Source: an uncultured Bacilli bacterium
GTDB lineage: Bacteria > Bacillota_I > Bacilli_A > RF39 > UBA660
Reading direction: 5' to 3'
Length of the DNA: 59,322 nucleotides
Assembly (NCBI GenBank): GCA_944329425.1
Contig: CALVIG010000004.1
Location: forward strand, 1 to 59,322
The position numbers and the translations under genes are program-made. The notes beneath the pieces were generated by a model that did not search any database, had not been told where the DNA came from, and worked only from the letters and a program-made list of their open reading frames with translations. This document shows positions 54,731-59,322 of the stretch, in pieces. Each line of letters opens with the position of its first letter. The first letter of the stretch is position 1.

Positions 54731-55164
54731 CTTTCTTTATTTATTATTTTAAATGCTCTATATATTTGTTCTAATAAAATCACCCTAAATAATTGATGTG
54801 GAAAAGTTAAATTAGAAAAAGATAAAGAATAATTAGATCTTTTTATAACATCTTCACAAAGGCCATATGAGCCTCCTATTACAAAAGTAATGTTTTTTGA
54901 AATATTTTTATCAATAAAACCAGAAAATTCCATCGATGATAAAGGTTTACCCGCTATCTCTAACGTTACAACAAAATCCTTATCATTTATTTTAGATAAT
55001 ATTTTTTTACCTTCTTCATTAATTGTTTTTAACACATCATAATTAAAATCCGGCACCTCAATTATTTCAAGCTTTGTATATTTTACAATTCTTTTTTGAT
55101 ATTCCTTAATAGCTTCGTTAAAAAACCTTTCTTTTTCCTTACCTACACAAATAATTTTTATCAT
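54718..55164 (-). CDS. rlmH: 23S rRNA (pseudouridine1915-N3)-methyltransferase
   Basis: A 148-residue SPOUT methyltransferase: MIKIICVGK start, FVIGGSYGLCEDV (SAM knot) and FPHQLFRVILLEQIYRA. Overlaps the walJ-like stop by 4 nt (ATGA). The walJ-rlmH pairing near the replication origin is common in Bacillota. Confidence 0.97.
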   Translation of the reverse strand: MIKIICVGKEKERFFNEAIKEYQKRIVKYTKLEIIEVPDFNYDVLKTINEEGKKILSKINDKDFVVTLEIAGKPLSSMEFSGFIDKNISKNITFVIGGSYGLCEDVIKRSNYSLSFSNLTFPHQLFRVILLEQIYRAFKIINKESYHK

Positions 55165-55928
55165 ACTTCTATCCAATCCGTTCTTTGTTTTTGCTTAGCA
55201 ACGATTAAAGTTTTCAGCTTTTTATCTTTTTTATCAAGCACTTCTTTTACCGTTTGTAGTGCGATATCAGGATTATTATTTTCATCACTTAAATGGGCTA
55301 AAATAACCGTTTTGGTCTTATCTCCAATAAACTCTGATAAATAATACGCAGCATCATCATTAGATAAATGCCCTTTATCACCTAGTATTCTTTTCTTTAA
55401 ATGGTAAGGATACCCTCCATTCATTAACATCTTAACATCATGGTTACTTTCCATAATATATAAATTATGGTTTTTTAATAAGGAAAAATATTTACTATTA
55501 ATGTATCCCGTATCGGTTATGTAGACACATGATGAATTATTGTCATTTATTACAAAGCCAACTGAACCTTTTGCATCGTGTGATGTTTTAATAAGGGTAA
55601 TTGTAATATTACCTATTATTGCTTTATTATTTTCATATAGTTTGTATTGGGCATCTAAATCATATTCTCTTAATAAAGACAATAATTCTTCAGTAACATA
55701 CACGATTGGGTGGTATTTTTTTAAAAAAACCTTAAGACCTTGTATATGGTCCACGTGGGTGTGTGTTATTAATATTGCGTTTATATTTTTAGGATCCTCT
55801 TCTAACTCGTTCAATTTTTCTTCTACGTATGATTTGGTGACACCTAAATCTATTAAAATTTTGGTGTCACCATTATCTATCAGCGTACTATTACCTTTAC
55901 TTCCGCTTGATAAAACCGATAATTTCAT
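55161..55928 (-). CDS. walJ: Metallo-beta-lactamase fold hydrolase (WalJ/YycJ)
   Basis: A 255-residue protein: LSSGSKGNSTLI at the start, metal motif HTHVDH (about 57-62), SHDAKGSVGFVI, ITDTGYI and the C-terminal LAHLSDENN. WalJ is a predicted nuclease linked to the WalRK two-component system and to coordination of wall synthesis with replication. The walRK genes are not in this window. Its start overlaps the M23 peptidase stop by one base. Confidence 0.93.
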   Translation of the reverse strand: MKLSVLSSGSKGNSTLIDNGDTKILIDLGVTKSYVEEKLNELEEDPKNINAILITHTHVDHIQGLKVFLKKYHPIVYVTEELLSLLREYDLDAQYKLYENNKAIIGNITITLIKTSHDAKGSVGFVINDNNSSCVYITDTGYINSKYFSLLKNHNLYIMESNHDVKMLMNGGYPYHLKKRILGDKGHLSNDDAAYYLSEFIGDKTKTVILAHLSDENNNPDIALQTVKEVLDKKDKKLKTLIVAKQKQRTDWIEV

Positions 55929-57403
55929 TATCTATATAAAGTTAGAGGATCGATAGGAATTCCATCCCTGTATGGCATTCCGTTTTTATATAAACCAAAG
56001 TGAAGGTGAGTTCCTGTTGCAAAACCAGTATGGCCCATAGTTCCAATTTGTTGCCCTTTTTGAACAGCTTGTCCTTGAGTAACCAATAAAGACGCCATAT
56101 GTGCATAAATTGTATAATAACCATTATTATGATTTATTACCACGTAGTTACCCAAACTACTTGCATTTCTTTTAGCCGTAACAACGTTACCTGCACCAGC
56201 TGCATAAATAGGAGAGCCTTCTCCACTACCTGCGATATCTAATGCTTCGTGAACTTTACCCCAACGATAACCAAAGTAACTAGAAATATAATATTGTGAA
56301 ATAGTTGGCCAAACCCAGTCACCAGAAGCTATTACTACGGTACCACCTCCAATTGATTTAGTACCAATTTTTACAACTTTATCAACTGCCGGTGTTATTG
56401 TTTCAGAACTTACGATTACAACGTTATTGGTTTCACCATTAACCGTTTTAATCTTTGTAGTTAAACGATTTACTCCGTTTTGTCCTTCTACTTCTACTTT
56501 TTGCGTACCTGCAAGCATGGTTGAATCATATTCTGTTACTGTTTTATATTGACTTTCTTGGTCCAATACCGTATGTGATTCTACCACCACATCAACTATT
56601 GGAGCTATTAAACCTACTTTTACTTGCTGTCCAACTGATAATAAGTTATTTGCACTAGTAAACTCCGGATTAACAATCAAAAACTCTTCTGTAGCTAATT
56701 TGTGATCATAAGCTATAGAATCAATAGTATCTCCTTCTTGTACCGTATAATATTGATCTTCTTTTAAATCACCAAAAAGCAAATACTTTGTTAATAATTT
56801 TTCATCAGTAAAAATCTGCTCGTCAGTGGATATATATCCTTCTTTTATGGTAATATCTTGATCTATATATATATCCTCTATTAATGAACCCACGTCTTTT
56901 ATTTCAGGCTGTGTGTCATTTTCATAATTTTTTACCTGATCAGCACTAACAAAAGCTTCTACAACAGATCTTAAAGCCTTGTCAAACATGTTCTTGTCTA
57001 AAACGTTTATTATGATAGGTTCTTCACCTTCTGTATTTGGCTTTATGGTTATCTTATAACCCTTAATCGTAAATGGTTTTTCTTCCTTTATCAAATTATG
57101 AACTTGTTTAGCAGTAAGAACTTCTTTTTCATAAGTAGTACATTTTTGTATATCAACACCAGACGGTATATATACTTTATCAACGTTGTATTCTTCTTTT
57201 AAATCTTTTTGCTCATCATTTATGTATTCCTCTAACTCTTGCTTATCCTTTATATTTCCAATAACCTTACCATCTAAATATACTTTATACACTTCTTTTG
57301 GGCTTAACTGATACTTATTTACAAAATTTACAAACGACATAATAAGTACCGCAACCAAAATGCTTATTAAGTAAAAAATCCCCTTTTTTATTACATTTAT
57401 CAT
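55928..57403 (-). CDS. LysM-G5-M23 peptidoglycan endopeptidase
   Basis: A 491-residue exported protein. N-terminal membrane segment (about 7-26), a helical region, a LysM domain (YYTVQEGDTIDSIAYDH, about 218-263), a G5 domain (about 275-350) and a C-terminal M23 domain (about 365-491). Zinc ligands are in HEALDIAG and HLHFGLY. It probably cleaves peptide cross-links or activates another hydrolase. First ATG used; it lies directly after the dnaB stop (TAATAATG). Confidence 0.93.
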   Translation of the reverse strand: MINVIKKGIFYLISILVAVLIMSFVNFVNKYQLSPKEVYKVYLDGKVIGNIKDKQELEEYINDEQKDLKEEYNVDKVYIPSGVDIQKCTTYEKEVLTAKQVHNLIKEEKPFTIKGYKITIKPNTEGEEPIIINVLDKNMFDKALRSVVEAFVSADQVKNYENDTQPEIKDVGSLIEDIYIDQDITIKEGYISTDEQIFTDEKLLTKYLLFGDLKEDQYYTVQEGDTIDSIAYDHKLATEEFLIVNPEFTSANNLLSVGQQVKVGLIAPIVDVVVESHTVLDQESQYKTVTEYDSTMLAGTQKVEVEGQNGVNRLTTKIKTVNGETNNVVIVSSETITPAVDKVVKIGTKSIGGGTVVIASGDWVWPTISQYYISSYFGYRWGKVHEALDIAGSGEGSPIYAAGAGNVVTAKRNASSLGNYVVINHNNGYYTIYAHMASLLVTQGQAVQKGQQIGTMGHTGFATGTHLHFGLYKNGMPYRDGIPIDPLTLYR

Positions 57404-57405
57404 TA

Positions 57406-58749
57406 TTATTCACCAGTCTCTTTCTGAAAATTAACAAACGTGCTAGTATCTTTTCTAAACAATAATTCTATTGTCTTAGTAGGACCACTTCTGTTCTTGC
57501 CAATAATAAACTCAGTTATACTAGCGTTATCATCACGTCTTGCCTCTTTATTATAATAATCATCTCTGTACAAAAACGAAACTATGTCAGCATCTTGTTC
57601 GATAGAACCAGATTCACGTAAATCACTCATAATCGGTCTTTTATCTTCACGAGATTCAACCGCACGAGAAAGCTGTGCTAAAGCTATTACCGGAACGCCA
57701 AGCTCAAGTGCCATGGTTTTTAAACTTCTAGATATTTCCGAAACTTCTTGTTGCCTATTACCTGCGGTTTTAGCTGGTCCTGTGATAAGTTGTAGATAAT
57801 CAATTACAACCAAACCCAAACCCTTATCAGAATTACTTAGCCTTCTACATTTTGACCTTATTTCACCAATGGTTATTCCCGGTGTATCATCCAAAAAAAG
57901 GTTAGTATCAGACAATCTACTTATAGCCTCATTAAGTCTTTTCCAATCATTATGTTCTAAGCGTCCAGTACGCATTTTACTTCCGTTTATTTGGCCTAAA
58001 GATTGAAGAATCCTATTGGCTAACTGCTCCACACTCATTTCAAGGTTAAACAACGCAACTGATTTTTTACTATGCATGGCAGCATAAGTTGCTAAATTAA
58101 GTGCAAAGGCTGTTTTTCCCATTGCAGGACGAGCCGCTATTATTATAAATTGGTTAGGCTGTAAACCAGCGGTTAATTTATCAAACTCGGTAAAACCTGT
58201 GGATAATCCCGTTATTTCTGCACCTTGTTCTGATAATTTTTCTAAGTTTGCTTGCTCACGATAAGCAACATCTTGTATCCTTTGAAATTCAGAAGTTTTT
58301 CGCATGTTACCTATACGCAACATTTTCATTTCAGCGTTTTCTAAAACTTCATAAATTGAATCTTCGGAAAGATAAGCATCATTAGCTATCTCAGTAGCAG
58401 TTTCTATTATCTTTCTTCCTACCATTTTTTCCTTAACGATATTTATGTAGTATTCTACGTTTGAAGCACTAGGTACGGAATCAATTAACTCGGACAAATA
58501 TTCAACGTTACCTACTTGACTTAAAATTTTCTTATCATTTAATCTATTTGTAAGAATGGTTATATCAATAGGCGATGAAGAATCATTTAGTTCTTGCAAA
58601 GTCTCAAAAATCTTAGCATTAGCTTCGCTATAAAAGGCATCACTTGATAATTCATCACACATTTTTTGCAAAGCATTTTTAGACAAAAGGGCAGAGCCCA
58701 ACACTGCCTTCTCCGCTTCTATACTATTTGGTGCTTTTCGTTCTGCCAT
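57406..58749 (-). CDS. dnaB: Replicative DNA helicase
   Basis: A 447-residue DnaB-type helicase (called DnaC in Bacillus). N-terminal domain with NSIEAEKAVLGSALLS, Walker A in ARPAMGKTAF, Walker B in LVVIDYLQLI, and RESGSIEQDADIV and IGKNRSGPTKTI in the C-terminal RecA-like domain. The hexamer unwinds DNA at the fork. AAGGATGTGATGAA precedes the ATG. Downstream of rplI, as in many Bacillota. Confidence 0.98.
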   Translation of the reverse strand: MAERKAPNSIEAEKAVLGSALLSKNALQKMCDELSSDAFYSEANAKIFETLQELNDSSSPIDITILTNRLNDKKILSQVGNVEYLSELIDSVPSASNVEYYINIVKEKMVGRKIIETATEIANDAYLSEDSIYEVLENAEMKMLRIGNMRKTSEFQRIQDVAYREQANLEKLSEQGAEITGLSTGFTEFDKLTAGLQPNQFIIIAARPAMGKTAFALNLATYAAMHSKKSVALFNLEMSVEQLANRILQSLGQINGSKMRTGRLEHNDWKRLNEAISRLSDTNLFLDDTPGITIGEIRSKCRRLSNSDKGLGLVVIDYLQLITGPAKTAGNRQQEVSEISRSLKTMALELGVPVIALAQLSRAVESREDKRPIMSDLRESGSIEQDADIVSFLYRDDYYNKEARRDDNASITEFIIGKNRSGPTKTIELLFRKDTSTFVNFQKETGE

Positions 58750-58769
58750 TTCATCACATCCTTTACTTC

Positions 58770-59210
58770 TTATTTAATTAATTGAACCGTTATACTAGCT
58801 TGAACTTTTTTATGTAAATTTATCATAACCTTATGAAATCCAAGAGAACTAATTTGTTCATCCAAAACTATTTTCTTTTTATCTATATCATATCCCATTT
58901 TTGCTAGTTCACCAGCAATTTGCTTTGTTGATATACTGCCAAAAACTTGATCTTGCTTTCCAGTTTTAACCTTAAAAGTTATAACCTTATTATCTAACTC
59001 TTGCTTTATTTTTTCACATTTTTCTATTTCCTTAGCAAGAGCATCAGCTTTATTTTTGTTTTTTATATCTAAAATTTCTTTACTTCTTGATGTATATGCA
59101 ACCGCATATCCGTTTCTTATCAAAAAATTTTGAGCATATCCATCCTTTACTTCTTTTATTTCTCCTTCTTTTCCTTGACCCTTAACGTCCTTGATAAATA
59201 TAACCTTCAT
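58770..59210 (-). CDS. rplI: 50S ribosomal protein L9
   Basis: A 146-residue L9: MKVIFIKDVKGQGKEGEI, the GYAQNFLIRNGYA motif, a long connecting helix, and FGSISTKQIA in the C-terminal domain. The ATG at 59210 has GGAAGGTGA upstream; the longer frame start is unsupported. Confidence 0.97.
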   Translation of the reverse strand: MKVIFIKDVKGQGKEGEIKEVKDGYAQNFLIRNGYAVAYTSRSKEILDIKNKNKADALAKEIEKCEKIKQELDNKVITFKVKTGKQDQVFGSISTKQIAGELAKMGYDIDKKKIVLDEQISSLGFHKVMINLHKKVQASITVQLIK

Positions 59211-59275
59211 CTCATTCACCTTCCAATTAATAGACAATTACTTTAGTATTATAACATAATTTTTATTTAAATAAA

Positions 59276-59312
59276 AGAAAGCTTATGCACAAAGCATCGC
59301 TTTCTTTTTACT
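59276..59312. terminator. Hairpin at the right edge, likely bidirectional terminator
   Basis: Outer stem AAAGAAAGC/GCTTTCTTT with an inner ATGC/GCAT stem, flanked by A- and T-rich tracts. It probably ends the gene that lies to the right of the window. Confidence 0.75.
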
Positions 59313-59322
59313 TTGAAAATGG

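Overview
The window is about 59 kb of very AT-rich bacterial DNA from a Bacillota/Bacilli-type genome. Most genes lie on the minus strand. TGA acts as a stop codon in several genes (SDR gene, walJ-like gene), so this is not a TGA=Trp Mollicute. Shine-Dalgarno sites are strong and often extended to GGTGAT. A Spo0A regulator and a GerQ coat/germination protein suggest descent from, or membership of, an endospore-forming lineage. The partial 16S rRNA and small divergent proteins fit an uncultured gut-type Bacilli lineage (RF39-like is my impression, not tested).

Layout. 1-967: 5' part of a 16S rRNA gene running off the left edge, with its promoter. 1252-5029: nucleotide phosphatase, S41 protease, envelope proteins and DUF378. 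5056-8199: truA and the energising ECF transporter module. 8283-10391: a pilin-like gene, an SDR enzyme and a class B sortase. 10420-24478: the S10-spc-alpha ribosomal superoperon in canonical order, but without rpmD (L30), with a good promoter and a structured leader. 24934-33338: a surface-protein locus. 33415-34716: spo0A and an unknown gene. 34811-41387: glycolysis (tpiA, pgk, gap) interleaved with a glycosyltransferase, a flippase-like protein and an Ig-like surface protein. 41422-53948: nucleoside kinase, clpP, cysS, a clpC with a decayed second ATPase, a transporter with an inserted TM2 domain, dusB, femX-like, pduL, gerQ and a LemA-like gene. 53988-59210: ung, rlmH, walJ-like, an M23 peptidase, dnaB and rplI, an origin-proximal type of cluster.

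The most interesting part is 24.9-33.3 kb. It encodes two LRR proteins with C-terminal dockerin domains, two nearly identical cohesin-like proteins with NPxTS sorting signals, and a class B sortase between the two pairs. This looks like a miniature cohesin-dockerin display system: the sortase would fix the cohesin to the wall and the cohesin would hold the LRR protein. The LRR-cohesin unit is duplicated. The copy distal to the Bax-inhibitor-like gene carries a 13-codon relic of that gene's 3' end with its terminator, which shows the direction of duplication. The LRR arrays differ by exactly seven 21-residue repeats, whereas the 3' halves and cohesin genes are almost identical, suggesting array turnover plus homogenisation.

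All functions were inferred from reading the sequence; no searches or alignments were run.
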